Notes: generated from the letters alone by a model not told the origin. DNA of 64,000 bases from Lachnospiraceae bacterium (GCA_017622845.1 JAGAQJ010000047.1:92053-156052); one strand, 5' to 3'; shown: positions 1 to 9,343, numbered from the stretch's first letter. Translations and numbers: made by a program.

Positions 1-41
1 AAACCAATATGGCTGTACGCCGACCGAATGGAGGAACCGCT

Positions 42-1469
42 ATGAAAAATCAAGTGTTTAATCCCTATCTGCCAAGCTGGGAATATATTCCTGACGGCGA
101 GCCGCGTGTTTTCCATGACCGTCTGTATATTTATGGAAGTCATGACTGCTTTGGCGGAACAAAATATTGTGAAAATGATTATGTATGCTGGTCCGCACCG
201 ATAACTGACTTGTCCGACTGGCGCTATGAAGGCATCATTTACCGCAGAACTGACCATCCCAAGGATTCTGTACACAAGCGTACCTGCCTGTATGCCCCGG
301 ACGTGATACAAGCTCCGGACGGAAAATATTATCTGTATTATTCTATGTCAGATTCCTCAATCATTTCCGTTGCCGTGTGTGACACTCCTGCAGGAAGCTA
401 TCGGTATCTTGGCGATATCCATGACAAAGACGGCCGCATTATCGGAAACCTCCCTGGTGATTTCTATCAGTTTGACCCGAGTATTTTTATTGATGACGAT
501 AAGCGCATATATTTGTATTCCGGCTTTGCACCAAAGAAAAACATTGACGAAAACGGTCTTCTTTATCCAGGCTGTCATGTAACTGAGCTGGAGTCTGATA
601 TGCTGACTGCTAAGGGCAGACCTGCGTTAATCATCTCAAAGGAATGGAGGCAGGAGGAACAGGCTGCTTATTTTGAAGCGCCTTCCATGCGGAAGATTCA
701 TTCACTGTATTATTTAGTCTACTCTGCCAAAGCAACCGGTCTTTTTTATTATTTCAGCCGATATCCTGACCGTGATTTCCGATTTGGCGGCAGAATCCAT
801 TCAACGTCCGATATCGGGCTAAATAGCTTCACTGTCAATGCCCCCGCCTACCCTGTCGGAAATATCCATGGCGGTTTAGCCTGTGTCAATGACACATACT
901 ATATTTTCAGCCACCGCCATACCAACAATTCCTCTTATCAGCGTCAGGGCGTTGCCGAACCTGTTTATATTGACGGACAAGGGCATATTGCTCAGGCTGA
1001 GGCAACAAGCTGCGGCTTAAACGGAGGTCCTCTGCGCGGTGCCGGCACTTATCCGGCCTATATCGCCTGTCAGCTTTACCGAAGTACGCCTTCTGACTCT
1101 GACACCGCCCCTGCTTCCTGTATCACGCAGGACACAGAGGACATTGCAGCCCCGCCGTTCTGTGATAATCCGCCGGTGCAATATATACACGGCATTGATC
1201 ATCATACTATCATAGGCTATAAATACTTTTTTATGGAAGCGGCTGTTTCCGAAATCAGCCTTTGCATACGGGGAACTGCACACGGCACACTCCGCATCTG
1301 CATCAACGATGCAGACTGCTGTGTCAGCGCCGTATCTATTGATTTGCATTGCAAATCATGGATTTCACTCACTGCCAAAACTGACATTACTGTCGGAAAA
1401 TGTGCCTTATTTTTTGTTTATGAAGGAGCCGGAAGCTTTGACTTACAGCAATTCACTCTGATTCCGTAA
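42..1469 (+). CDS. GH43 family glycoside hydrolase, probable xylan/arabinan side-chain enzyme
   Basis: Predicted five-bladed beta-propeller glycosidase acting on plant arabinoxylo-oligosaccharides; no signal peptide, so probably cytoplasmic. The three GH43 acidic residues are recognisable: a base Asp near residue 18 (IPDGEP), the pKa-modulating Asp145 (FDPSIFID) and the acid Glu212 (FEAPSMRK). The C-terminal ~100 residues end in SFDLQQFTL, resembling a CBM6-type beta-sandwich. The ATG at 42 is chosen over one at 9 because GGAGG lies 7 bases upstream. It is followed after 81 bases by the GH120 gene, probably co-transcribed. The exact substrate (arabinose versus xylose) cannot be read from the sequence. 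Confidence 0.85.
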   Translation: MKNQVFNPYLPSWEYIPDGEPRVFHDRLYIYGSHDCFGGTKYCENDYVCWSAPITDLSDWRYEGIIYRRTDHPKDSVHKRTCLYAPDVIQAPDGKYYLYYSMSDSSIISVAVCDTPAGSYRYLGDIHDKDGRIIGNLPGDFYQFDPSIFIDDDKRIYLYSGFAPKKNIDENGLLYPGCHVTELESDMLTAKGRPALIISKEWRQEEQAAYFEAPSMRKIHSLYYLVYSAKATGLFYYFSRYPDRDFRFGGRIHSTSDIGLNSFTVNAPAYPVGNIHGGLACVNDTYYIFSHRHTNNSSYQRQGVAEPVYIDGQGHIAQAEATSCGLNGGPLRGAGTYPAYIACQLYRSTPSDSDTAPASCITQDTEDIAAPPFCDNPPVQYIHGIDHHTIIGYKYFFMEAAVSEISLCIRGTAHGTLRICINDADCCVSAVSIDLHCKSWISLTAKTDITVGKCALFFVYEGAGSFDLQQFTLIP

Positions 1470-1550
1470 TACAGTAATCATTAGAGCACGCTCAGAACAG
1501 ATAGATTGTTCATATATCATTCAAATATTCCTATAGGAGGTTTATCCATC

Positions 1551-3500
1551 ATGTCAAATATTTATCATGTATCAAAATCAGGAGCAGACAACAACTGCGG
1601 AAGTCAGACAGCTCCTTTTCTCACCATTCAAAAGGCAGCAGACATTGCCGCTGCCGGAGATACTGTTATTGTCCACGAAGGCACCTACCGGGAATGGGTC
1701 AGGCCGCGTTTCGGGGGTACCAGTGATGCAAACCGTATCACTTATCAGGCAGCAGAAAATGAGCATGTTGTAATCAAAGGCTCTGAACAGATTACGGGCT
1801 GGATTCCTTACCAGGGCACTGTTTGGAAAGCAGATGTTCCTAATACATTGTTCGGCAGTTTTAATCCGTTTTCCGAACAGATCATGGGCGATTGGGTTGT
1901 GGAGCCTTATGATGTGCCTGCGCACTTAGGCGATGTGTATCTGAATGGAAAATCCTTCTATGAAGCTTTTTCTCTTGATGATGTACAGAATCCTCAAGTG
2001 CGTACTGTATCACCCTATCCGACATGGGGCAGACAGGAAGAAACTATCCTGAATCCGCAGCAGACAATTTATCAGTGGTTTGCTGCCGTTTCCAGCGATA
2101 CGACAACGATTTATGCCAATTTTCACGGAGCCAATCCCAATGATGAGCTTGTCGAAATCAATGTGCGCCGCTCCTGCTTTTATCCTGATGCGACAGGTCT
2201 CAATTATATCACAGTAAGCGGATTTGAAATGGCACAGGCAGCAAGTCCATGGGCGCCGCCTACCGCTAATCAGCCCGGTATGCTTGGTCCAAACTGGTCA
2301 AAAGGCTGGATAATCGAGAATAATACCTTACACGATGCAAAGTGCGTCGCGGTCAGCCTTGGAAAAGAAGCTTCAACAGGAGACAATTTCTATACAAAGT
2401 GGAACAAAAAAGCAGGCTACCATTACCAGACAGAATCCGTATTCAAAGCCTTGAACATTGGATGGAGCAAAGAACTTATCGGCTCTCATATTGTCCGCAA
2501 TAATACTATTTACGACTGCGGCCAGGCCGGCATCGTCGGTCACATGGGCTGTGCCTTCAGCAAAATTTATCACAATGAAATTTACAATATTGCAGTGAAG
2601 CATGAATTTTACGGACACGAAATTGCAGGCATTAAGCTGCATGCAGCAATTGATACACAGATTTGTGAAAATTATATCCATCACTGCACGCTTGGCACAT
2701 GGCTTGACTGGCAGGCACAAGGCACACGTGTCAGCCGCAGCATTTACAGCAGCAATAACCGGGATTTTATGATTGAAGTGACTCATGGCCCATGCCTTGT
2801 AGATAATAATATTTTTACTGCTCCCTATACTTTTGATAATGCTGCGCAAGGTACTGCCTTCGTACATAATCTTATATGCGGCCATCACCACCATTATCCG
2901 GTTTTAGACCGCGCCACGCCGTATCACCTGCCGCACACGACAAAGCTTTCGGGCAATACTCCTGTCTATGGAAATGATGACCGCTGGTATCAGAATATCT
3001 TTATCGGCGGCTCCAATGAAAATTGGTGCTATGGTACAGCCGGCTATGACGAAGCGCCAGTCTCGCTGGAGGAATATATCGCACGCGTCATGGAGATTGG
3101 TCATGGCGATGTCCAGCTTTTTGCAAAGGTGCCGCAGCCCGCTTATATCAATGGAAATGTTTACCTGAATGGTGCTGAATCATTTGACAGAGAAGAGAAT
3201 CGGCTTATTTGCAGCGATAACCCTCACGCAGAACTTGCAGCACAGACTGACGGCGTTTATCTCGATATCTGCCTGCCGGAAGGATTTTCCGGGCTTCCGA
3301 CCACATTGATCACCACTGCTCTTTTAGGAATGACGCGCCTATCGGAACAAGCATACGAAAATCCGGACGGTTCTGCACTTACGATTGATACCGACCTCGT
3401 TTCCAAGCCCAGAAGCGGACACCCCGCAGCAGGACCATTAGAGGAGCTTCAACCCGGTATGAACCATATTTTGATTTGGAAAAATAAAATAACTCTCTAA
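1551..3500 (+). CDS. GH120-type beta-xylosidase (right-handed beta-helix)
   Basis: A 649-aa protein that I recognise as similar along its length to the GH120 beta-xylosidase XylC of Thermoanaerobacterium saccharolyticum. It would release xylose from xylo-oligosaccharides. It has a DUF1565-like start (GSQTAPFLTIQKAADIAAAGD), parallel beta-helix repeats (IVRNNTIYDCGQ, ICENYIHHC) and the pair Asp386 (WLDWQ) and Glu409 (IEVTHG). The spacing of 23 residues equals that of the nucleophile and acid/base pair as I recall it for XylC (382/405). No signal peptide is present, so oligosaccharides must be imported first. The start at 1551 has AGGAGG 10 bases upstream and is preferred over 1506. Confidence 0.85.
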   Translation: MSNIYHVSKSGADNNCGSQTAPFLTIQKAADIAAAGDTVIVHEGTYREWVRPRFGGTSDANRITYQAAENEHVVIKGSEQITGWIPYQGTVWKADVPNTLFGSFNPFSEQIMGDWVVEPYDVPAHLGDVYLNGKSFYEAFSLDDVQNPQVRTVSPYPTWGRQEETILNPQQTIYQWFAAVSSDTTTIYANFHGANPNDELVEINVRRSCFYPDATGLNYITVSGFEMAQAASPWAPPTANQPGMLGPNWSKGWIIENNTLHDAKCVAVSLGKEASTGDNFYTKWNKKAGYHYQTESVFKALNIGWSKELIGSHIVRNNTIYDCGQAGIVGHMGCAFSKIYHNEIYNIAVKHEFYGHEIAGIKLHAAIDTQICENYIHHCTLGTWLDWQAQGTRVSRSIYSSNNRDFMIEVTHGPCLVDNNIFTAPYTFDNAAQGTAFVHNLICGHHHHYPVLDRATPYHLPHTTKLSGNTPVYGNDDRWYQNIFIGGSNENWCYGTAGYDEAPVSLEEYIARVMEIGHGDVQLFAKVPQPAYINGNVYLNGAESFDREENRLICSDNPHAELAAQTDGVYLDICLPEGFSGLPTTLITTALLGMTRLSEQAYENPDGSALTIDTDLVSKPRSGHPAAGPLEELQPGMNHILIWKNKITL

Positions 3501-3503
3501 CAT

Positions 3504-3537
3504 TAAACCGGAGGCGTTTCTTTCCGCCTCCGGTTTA
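3504..3537. terminator. Hairpin between convergent genes
   Basis: A perfect 13-bp stem (TAAACCGGAGGCG with its complement) around an 8-base loop sits just after the GH120 stop codon and 58 bases from the stop of the convergent lipoprotein gene. The stem is strong but neither strand has a good T-tract, so it is either a weak bidirectional terminator or an mRNA 3'-end stabiliser. Confidence 0.6.
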
Positions 3538-3595
3538 TGATACACAGACTCATGCAGCAGAATCTGCTTTTAAACTGTTTCCTGCATTGATACTG

Positions 3596-4864
3596 TTACC
3601 GGGGCGGATTGCATTTGCTACAAGGCTCATAACCCATGCGTTTTGCCTCGTCCAGCGTGATTAAAATATCACTTTTCTTCAAATATTGGCAGCCCTCACG
3701 ATGATACTTTTCCCCTGTCTTGGTAATATGTACTTCTACCGCTGTCTGCTGAGCCGCTTTCCCACTGTCTGACTGTATCTGCTGTTGTCCTGACTGGTCA
3801 TTTTCTGACTGCTTCTGCTGCTCCGCTGCATCATTTTCTGACTGCTTCTGCTGCTCCGCTGCATCATTTTCTGACTGCTTCTGCTGCTCTTCCGGCTGCT
3901 CCTCTTTCCGCACCTGCTGCGCACTGTTCTGCGTCGGTTCTCCTGCTTTCCAGGTCTGCGAAGGAGCACAATTCCAAGTAATAGCTGTGCCGTCGGATTC
4001 AGCGACAATACTTCCCTGTTCATCTGTTCGGAACACCTGAATCCCCATACTTCGAAATGTATTCAAGGTCTGCGCATGCGGATGTCCGTAAGAATTCCCC
4101 TCCGCACAGCTAATAACTGCATAGGACGGTGATACCTTCTCCATAAAACTTTCTGACGAAGAAGACTTAGACCCATGATGCCCTGCCTGATAAACGTCCG
4201 CGGAAATATCAATTCCTGTCTGCATCATATCACACTCGGCATTTTCCTCTGCATCACCCGTAAACAAAAAACGGTTCTTTCCATTCTGCAGAAGAAGTGC
4301 AACAGAAGCATTATTGGGATCGCTGTATGATGCACACGGACCGAGAATTGTAAATGAAGCGTTTCCCAAGTCATAAACACTTCCGACAGCAGGCGTTGTA
4401 TAGGAAATATTCTTATTATCCAACGCCTGTATTAATTTTAAATATGTCTTATTGTCCTTCTCATAATTTGATACAAAGACTTTATCAATATCAAATTTTG
4501 TTATCATAACAGGTGCACCGCCGATATGATCTGAATCAGGGTGCGTTAAAACCAGATAATCCAGCCGGGTAATGCCCTGCTTCATCAGATAATTTTGAAG
4601 CATGGTTCCTTTGGAATCGTCTCCGGCATCAATTAGCATAGAAGCTTCGCCGCATTTAATTAATGTGGCATCCCCTTGCCCAACGTCAATGAAATGGACC
4701 TCCATTAGTCCGTCAGAAGACTGTGTTTCTGTTGTTTCTTCCACATCCGTCAGAGTCACTTCCCGTGATGTTAAACGATTATCCTCTGTCTCCCCACAGC
4801 CTGTCACCGCAAGACATATCATGCAATAAAGCACACCTATGAAAAGCCTTCTTATTTTTCTCAT
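3596..4864 (-). CDS. ComEC-like metallo-beta-lactamase-fold lipoprotein with C-terminal Ada-like zinc motif
   Basis: The N-terminus is a lipoprotein signal ending in LAVTGC (Cys23 lipidated), so the protein should be anchored outside the membrane. Residues about 50-290 form a metallo-beta-lactamase domain with THPDSDHIGG and TGDAEENAE, like the C-terminal domain of ComEC/Rec2, but the ComEC membrane channel is absent. A Glu/Gln/Lys-rich linker follows with an 11-residue repeat (EQQKQSENDAA, about 2.7 copies). The last ~40 residues carry HREGCQYL and EPCSKCNPP, an Ada/nuclease-type Cys cluster. Similar stand-alone proteins are common in Clostridia; the substrate (nucleic acid or another phosphodiester) is unproven. 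AGAGG lies 8 bases before the ATG. Confidence 0.75.
   Translation of the reverse strand: MRKIRRLFIGVLYCMICLAVTGCGETEDNRLTSREVTLTDVEETTETQSSDGLMEVHFIDVGQGDATLIKCGEASMLIDAGDDSKGTMLQNYLMKQGITRLDYLVLTHPDSDHIGGAPVMITKFDIDKVFVSNYEKDNKTYLKLIQALDNKNISYTTPAVGSVYDLGNASFTILGPCASYSDPNNASVALLLQNGKNRFLFTGDAEENAECDMMQTGIDISADVYQAGHHGSKSSSSESFMEKVSPSYAVISCAEGNSYGHPHAQTLNTFRSMGIQVFRTDEQGSIVAESDGTAITWNCAPSQTWKAGEPTQNSAQQVRKEEQPEEQQKQSENDAAEQQKQSENDAAEQQKQSENDQSGQQQIQSDSGKAAQQTAVEVHITKTGEKYHREGCQYLKKSDILITLDEAKRMGYEPCSKCNPPR
3798..3889 (-). repeat. 33-bp tandem repeat inside the lipoprotein linker
   Basis: Two complete and one partial nearly identical 33-bp units (3798-3830, 3831-3863, 3864-3889) encode the 11-residue EQQKQSENDAA repeats. 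The near-identity at DNA level points to recent slippage or unequal exchange, so copy number may vary between strains. Confidence 0.85.
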
Positions 4865-4907
4865 AACAATCGCCTCTTATCCTACGTTTTCTTATGGTCT
4901 TCCAAGA

Positions 4908-4951
4908 CAAAAACCCCTGCAAACAACATCTGCATGTCATTTACAAGGGTT
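4908..4951 (-). terminator. Terminator after tsf
   Basis: On the minus strand AACCCTTGTAAA pairs with TTTGCAGGGGTT (12 bp including G-U pairs) and is followed by TTTTTG, 47 bases beyond the tsf stop codon. This is a standard intrinsic terminator that should separate rpsB-tsf from the lipoprotein gene. Confidence 0.8.
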
Positions 4952-4997
4952 ACTGCCAACTTATCAATTATCAAAAAATCTGTTACAAAAATCCGGC

Positions 4998-5933
4998 TTA
5001 CATTCCAGCCTGAGCCGCAACCTCTGCTGCGAAGTCATCAACCTTCTTTTCAAGACCTTCGCCTGTCTCAAAACGAACAAACTTCTTAACCTTGATATCT
5101 GTACCATTAGCCTTAGCTACTGTGTCAATATACTGCTGAACAGTCTGCTTTCCATCCTCAGCCTTTACATATACCTGCTCAAGTAAGCATACTTCCTTAA
5201 GCTCTTTGTTGAGACGTCCATTTACAGCGCCCTCAATAACCTTCTCCGGCTTTCCTGCCATCTTAGGATCGTTCTTAATCTGCTCTGCAATAATTTCCTT
5301 CTCATGAGCCTTGTACTCCTCAGAAACCTCGTCTGAAGATACATACTTCGGATACAAAGCTGCAACCTGCATAGCAAGATTTGTAAGAGCTTCCTTAACT
5401 GCATCATTAACCACGGCTGTCTCAGCTTCTACAATAACGCCAATCTTTCCGCCGCCATGTGTATACGTTACAACACAACCATTCTCGGCTGTAACCTTCT
5501 CAAAACGTCTGATGCTTAACTTCTCGCCGATTACTGCAATCTTATCTACAAGCGCCTCACTTACTGTCTTAGAAGCATCTTCATTCCATGACTCTGCAAG
5601 GAATGCATCAATATCTGCAGCTGATGTAGAAAGCGCCTGCTTTGCTACTGCTGTTACAAAGTTCTGGAACTGCTCGTTCTTTGCAACAAAGTCTGTCTCA
5701 GAGTTAACCTCTACAACTGCTGCTACCTTATCTCCATCTGTAAGCACTTTGCAAAGACCTTCTGCTGCAATGCGGCTTGCCTTCTTCTCTGCCTTAGCCT
5801 GTCCGTTCTTTCTTAAGTACTCAACAGCCTCATCCATATTTCCGTTTGTTTCATTCAGTGCCTTCTTACAGTCCATCATTCCGGCACCGGTCATTTCTCT
5901 CAACTCTTTTACCATTGCTGCTGTAATAGCCAT
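4998..5933 (-). CDS. tsf: Elongation factor Ts
   Basis: EF-Ts, the guanine-nucleotide exchange factor that recycles EF-Tu-GDP in the cytoplasm. The N-terminal UBA-like segment (VKELREMTGAGMMDCKKAL) and the exchange-core signature (VNSETDFVAKNEQF) are both present, and 311 aa is a normal length. It lies 47 bases after rpsB in the usual rpsB-tsf pair. An intrinsic terminator follows. Confidence 0.98.
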   Translation of the reverse strand: MAITAAMVKELREMTGAGMMDCKKALNETNGNMDEAVEYLRKNGQAKAEKKASRIAAEGLCKVLTDGDKVAAVVEVNSETDFVAKNEQFQNFVTAVAKQALSTSAADIDAFLAESWNEDASKTVSEALVDKIAVIGEKLSIRRFEKVTAENGCVVTYTHGGGKIGVIVEAETAVVNDAVKEALTNLAMQVAALYPKYVSSDEVSEEYKAHEKEIIAEQIKNDPKMAGKPEKVIEGAVNGRLNKELKEVCLLEQVYVKAEDGKQTVQQYIDTVAKANGTDIKVKKFVRFETGEGLEKKVDDFAAEVAAQAGM

Positions 5934-5980
5934 TTTAAAGTCCTCCTGATTCCTATATGAAATTTATGTCAAATTCGCGA

Positions 5981-6718
5981 TTACTCAGCGTCTGCAGCTT
6001 CCTCAGCAGAATCTTCTGCTGCGTCTGCCATAACCTCACCCTGATTAGCCTCAATGACTGCATCTGCCATAGCAGATACAATTAACTTAACAGCTCTGAT
6101 TGCATCGTCATTACCCGGAATTACATAATCAAGTTCTTCAGGATCACAGTTTGTATCAGCAATGCCGATAAGAGGAATACCAAGTGTATGAGCCTCCTGT
6201 ACGCAGATTCTCTCCTTCTTAGGGTCTACTACGAAAATTGCGTCAGGAATCCTTGTCATGTTCTTGATACCGCCAAGGTTCTTCTCAAGCTTCTCCCATT
6301 CCTTCTTAATCTGGATAACTTCCTTCTTAGGAAGAACATCAAATGTTCCGTCTTCTGCCATTGTCTCGATAGCCTTTAATCTTGCGATTCTGCTTCTGAT
6401 TGTCTTGAAGTTTGTAAGCATACCGCCTAACCATCTCTCGTTGACATAGAACATGCCGCAGCGCTCTGCCTCTGTACGAACAGCATCCTGAGCCTGCTTC
6501 TTTGTACCTACGAAAAGGATTGTGCCGCCCTGTGCCGCGATATCTGCCACAGCCTTGTAAGCCTCGTCAACCTTACCTACAGATTTCTGTAAGTCGATAA
6601 TGTAGATACCATTTCTCTCTGTGAAGATATAAGGAGCCATCTTAGGGTTCCATCTTCTTGTCTGATGTCCGAAATGAACACCTGCCTCTAATAACTGCTT
6701 CATTGAAATAACGCTCAT
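5981..6718 (-). CDS. rpsB: 30S ribosomal protein S2
   Basis: Ribosomal protein S2 of the small subunit. The N-terminal signature [22 protein letters not shown] and the DPxxE segment ([14 protein letters not shown]) are diagnostic. The acidic, Ala/Glu-rich C-terminal tail gives 245 aa, normal for Clostridia. An AGGTAAG ribosome site precedes the ATG. It has its own promoter and a roughly 190-base leader, and starts the rpsB-tsf unit downstream of the flagellar cluster, as in Bacillus. Confidence 0.98.
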   Translation of the reverse strand: MSVISMKQLLEAGVHFGHQTRRWNPKMAPYIFTERNGIYIIDLQKSVGKVDEAYKAVADIAAQGGTILFVGTKKQAQDAVRTEAERCGMFYVNERWLGGMLTNFKTIRSRIARLKAIETMAEDGTFDVLPKKEVIQIKKEWEKLEKNLGGIKNMTRIPDAIFVVDPKKERICVQEAHTLGIPLIGIADTNCDPEELDYVIPGNDDAIRAVKLIVSAMADAVIEANQGEVMADAAEDSAEEAADAE

Positions 6719-6906
6719 ATCTTACCTCCATTTTCTGCGGTGCCACCGCGCTTCCGTCTGCGTCATCTCTACGGGCTACCTTAAGCGTTAAACGGCATGG
6801 ACCGTAAATCAGCAAACGTGAATACTGTAATAATAAACTTATAAGAAGTTATTCTTGCTTCTTATAATATCCTTTGCCGGGCTGCAATACCCGAATACAG
6901 CCGCAA
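6719..6906 (-). promoter_or_regulatory. Structured 5' leader of rpsB
   Basis: About 190 untranslated bases separate the predicted start of transcription from the rpsB ATG. They hold several short hairpins: ATAAGAAG/CTTCTTAT (about 6840-6864), ACGG/CCGT, and a tight GCGGT-GGC-ACCGC hairpin (about 6738-6750) just before the ribosome-binding site. Autoregulation by S2 is known for rpsB in other bacteria; whether this leader works that way is inference. Confidence 0.4.
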
Positions 6907-6913
6907 CATGAAC

Positions 6914-6942
6914 AGTGTAACATAAAAAGAGTTCCTGTGCAA
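6914..6942 (-). promoter_or_regulatory. Putative sigma-A promoter of rpsB-tsf
   Basis: TTGCAC (6937-6942), a 17-base spacer and TACACT (6914-6919) on the minus strand. It lies between the MltG-like gene and rpsB, giving the ribosomal genes a promoter independent of the flagellar cluster. Confidence 0.55.
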
Positions 6943-6988
6943 GAGTTCTTTTTCATTTATTGGAATTACATCTAACAATTCCATTGAC

Positions 6989-7756
6989 TTAATTTGCTGT
7001 AAGCTTTTCTGCTATTTCCTGCCAACTGTCTGCAGCGCCGATACTCTTAATTCCCGGACTGATTCTTTGGTCATAACCATACTGCATTAAAAAAGCATTA
7101 TATGCTACTGCGTCTTCAATCAGACCTGCATTGTAAAGCTTTACTGCCACGGTTCCTGAATTGTCCTCCTGTCCGACGGCTATCTGAACCGCCTCAGCCG
7201 GCTGTACGCTTTCTTCTGTCGGCACCACCGTATTCTCTACTTTGGGCACCGATGTTACGTCTGATGAAGAAATCGCTCCCGGTACAATCCCTGCTGACGC
7301 CTGTTCTTCCGTTGGCAAGCTCCCTTCTGTCTCTGCTGCCTGCCCCGACTGCTCTGTTGACGGCTTCACATTTTCCGGTGCGGACTCCGGCGTCGTTCTT
7401 GATTCCGGAACCGATTCTGCCGCTTCTTCCGCCTGTACCTGCTGTTCTGACGACAACATTTCTTCTGTTTCTGCTGCTTGTTCGGATTCTACTGCCTCCT
7501 CAAGCACGGAACGAATCTCGGACTCCTTTTCCTCATCTCTGGCAGATGCCGATTCTGTCGTCGGCGCGGTCTCTGCGCTCTCAGAGTATTCCTCCGTTTC
7601 GTCCTCTTCTGCCAGAACCGGCTCTTCTCCGATTCCATATTCCTTAAGCACTGCAACTCTTGCATCTGCAACTGCACTTCTGCTGTAAGCTCCCATTACA
7701 GCCGCTGTGATAATGATTCCAAGCCCCATGCCTCTTAACATATACTTCAATTTCAT
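6989..7756 (-). CDS. Membrane-anchored acidic protein with MltG-like C-terminal segment
   Basis: A 255-aa protein with one N-terminal membrane anchor (LRGMGLGIIITAAVMGAY), then ~150 residues of Glu/Ser/Ala/Pro-rich low complexity, then a ~50-residue end (YNAGLIEDAVAYNAFLMQYGYDQRISPG) that resembles the LysM-like helper segment of YceG/MltG. The catalytic MltG domain is missing, so transglycosylase activity is not expected; a cell-wall or division role is a guess. It directly abuts the upstream DUF6115 gene (no gap), implying co-translation. Confidence 0.6.
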   Translation of the reverse strand: MKLKYMLRGMGLGIIITAAVMGAYSRSAVADARVAVLKEYGIGEEPVLAEEDETEEYSESAETAPTTESASARDEEKESEIRSVLEEAVESEQAAETEEMLSSEQQVQAEEAAESVPESRTTPESAPENVKPSTEQSGQAAETEGSLPTEEQASAGIVPGAISSSDVTSVPKVENTVVPTEESVQPAEAVQIAVGQEDNSGTVAVKLYNAGLIEDAVAYNAFLMQYGYDQRISPGIKSIGAADSWQEIAEKLTAN

Positions 7757-8911
7757 TTACACAGCCCCCTTGAACAGATTGATAACCAGCTTAACCTCTC
7801 CGACTCCAAGCCCCAGCTCTTTTGCAATATCCACACTGGAAACACCTTCCTTGTGAAGTCTGAGAATTCTGTCATTATTATTTTCCTTCGCATCCCCGGC
7901 AGAAGCCATAATGCTGTCCTGCTGCTTCATCATATTCACTGTGTTTTCGAAAGCGGCTGCCTGCGCTTCCTTTTTTACCGGCCGTTCTATATGAGGAGCC
8001 TGCTCCGCAAAGGAATAAACTTCTACGGGTCTGATATCTGCCGGCTTTACATCTACTACTGTCATATTCTCAGGACGCGAGCCAAATGTCTGCAAATCCG
8101 CTGCACTTACCGGACTTACATTAGGATTCTCTGCTACCGGTCTCATGTCATTGGAGGAAACAATATCTGCTGATACGATTTCTACGCTCTTTACAACTAA
8201 CGGTTTTAACTCTGTCGGCTTATCCTCTTTTGCCTTATATCCGGGCGGGACAGCAAGCGCATTCCGGTTCATGGAGCGCATATCCTGCTGATGGTACATC
8301 GCCATATCCTGCTGCATTGGCAGGATCAGCCTTGCCATCTGGCGGCGTGCTGCTTCCTTCTCACGCGCTTCTTTATTCTGTGCCGCATATTCCGGCGCTT
8401 GATTTCTCTTTGCAGCTCCCTTGCCGGCTGCTTCCTCCTGCTGCTCTCTTGCCTTTGCCTCAGTCTCCTCTTTTGCCCTGGCTGCGAGAGCAATTGCTGC
8501 TGCATTGGCGGCTTCCTCAGCCTCCTTTGCGGTTTTGTCCACATGCTTTACAGTCTCTTTCAGAAGATTATGCTTGTCATTCAGCATATCATAGAGAAAC
8601 ATGACTTCCTGATGGGATTTATTGATATCTGCAAGCACTGTCTCCGAATACTCACTGATTGCCATAATCTTTTCATTTGAAATGCGCTCTGATGCGCGTT
8701 CCGTTTTCTCCACCGCATATTCAAGCGTTTCATCAACCACTTCCGTGACACGTTCTCTGGCATCACCCATCTCTTTTTCTATGATGCTTCTGATAAGCTC
8801 CAAATCTACCTGCTGGCCTTTGTCTTCCTCCTCTGACTTTCCTTTTATCAAAAAACTGCCTGCAAAGGCTCCAATTCCAAATATAAGCAATGCCGCTTCT
8901 ATCCAATTCAT
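7757..8911 (-). CDS. DUF6115-type membrane-anchored coiled-coil protein
   Basis: Starts with a membrane segment (WIEAALLIFGIGAFAGSFLI), followed by a long charged helical region (residues ~30-190, probable coiled coil), a disordered middle, and a C-terminal helix-turn-helix-like motif (ILRLHKEGVSSVDIAKELGLGVGEVKLVINL) typical of DUF6115 proteins. These are often found next to flagellar genes in Lachnospiraceae; function unknown. Expected orientation is membrane-tethered with a cytoplasmic body. It is the middle gene of a three-gene unit read from the promoter at 9344-9372. Confidence 0.65.
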   Translation of the reverse strand: MNWIEAALLIFGIGAFAGSFLIKGKSEEEDKGQQVDLELIRSIIEKEMGDARERVTEVVDETLEYAVEKTERASERISNEKIMAISEYSETVLADINKSHQEVMFLYDMLNDKHNLLKETVKHVDKTAKEAEEAANAAAIALAARAKEETEAKAREQQEEAAGKGAAKRNQAPEYAAQNKEAREKEAARRQMARLILPMQQDMAMYHQQDMRSMNRNALAVPPGYKAKEDKPTELKPLVVKSVEIVSADIVSSNDMRPVAENPNVSPVSAADLQTFGSRPENMTVVDVKPADIRPVEVYSFAEQAPHIERPVKKEAQAAAFENTVNMMKQQDSIMASAGDAKENNNDRILRLHKEGVSSVDIAKELGLGVGEVKLVINLFKGAV

Positions 8912-8984
8912 CTGCTACCAAACCTTTCCAATATGTAATCCCGGCAGTCGTTCCATCCCTCAACAACTGCATCTTCACAAAGCA

Positions 8985-9296
8985 TCATATCTTCATATCA
9001 AAGCCGCCTTCCGGTTTTGCGACAACTCTTCCATCGCCTTTGAATTTTTTCCTCCTCTTTCCTCCATCACCGGAATACTCATTATGCCCCTTTTCCTTAG
9101 CATCAAAGCGTTCCTCCTTTAACAGGGTTTCATCTGCATGAACAACCTGTTTTGCTTTCTGCTGCTCCTTTTTTTCCTCCTGAATTTGTATATTTCCCTG
9201 ATCCACCATACCTTTTTCTACCTGCTTCACCTGATTATGCAGGACATTATCCGTCTGCTGGATACTTCCGTTAAGCAATATCGGACTGATTGCCAT
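8985..9296 (-). CDS. Small charged protein of unknown function
   Basis: A 103-aa hydrophilic protein without signal peptide or membrane segment; rich in Lys, Glu and Gln, with residues ~25-75 likely helical. GGAGGG stands 6 bases before the ATG, and a good promoter lies about 50 bases upstream, both favouring a real gene. First gene of the unit with DUF6115 and the MltG-like protein. I do not recognise a family. Confidence 0.6.
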   Translation of the reverse strand: MAISPILLNGSIQQTDNVLHNQVKQVEKGMVDQGNIQIQEEKKEQQKAKQVVHADETLLKEERFDAKEKGHNEYSGDGGKRRKKFKGDGRVVAKPEGGFDMKI

Positions 9297-9343
9297 TCTT
9301 ATCCCTCCCCTATGGATTTATCTGAATAAGCACACTTTGCTAT

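Noticed and set aside
6735-6755. T-box-like word GGTGGCACCGC in the rpsB leader
   Set aside because: It shares 11 bases with the T-box consensus, but it is half of a short palindrome, lacks the downstream antiterminator strand, and no terminator or stem I is seen. Probably a simple hairpin.
6918-6952. Terminator after the MltG-like gene
   Set aside because: The two GAACTCTT words are direct, not inverted, repeats and cannot form a hairpin; they fall within the rpsB promoter instead.
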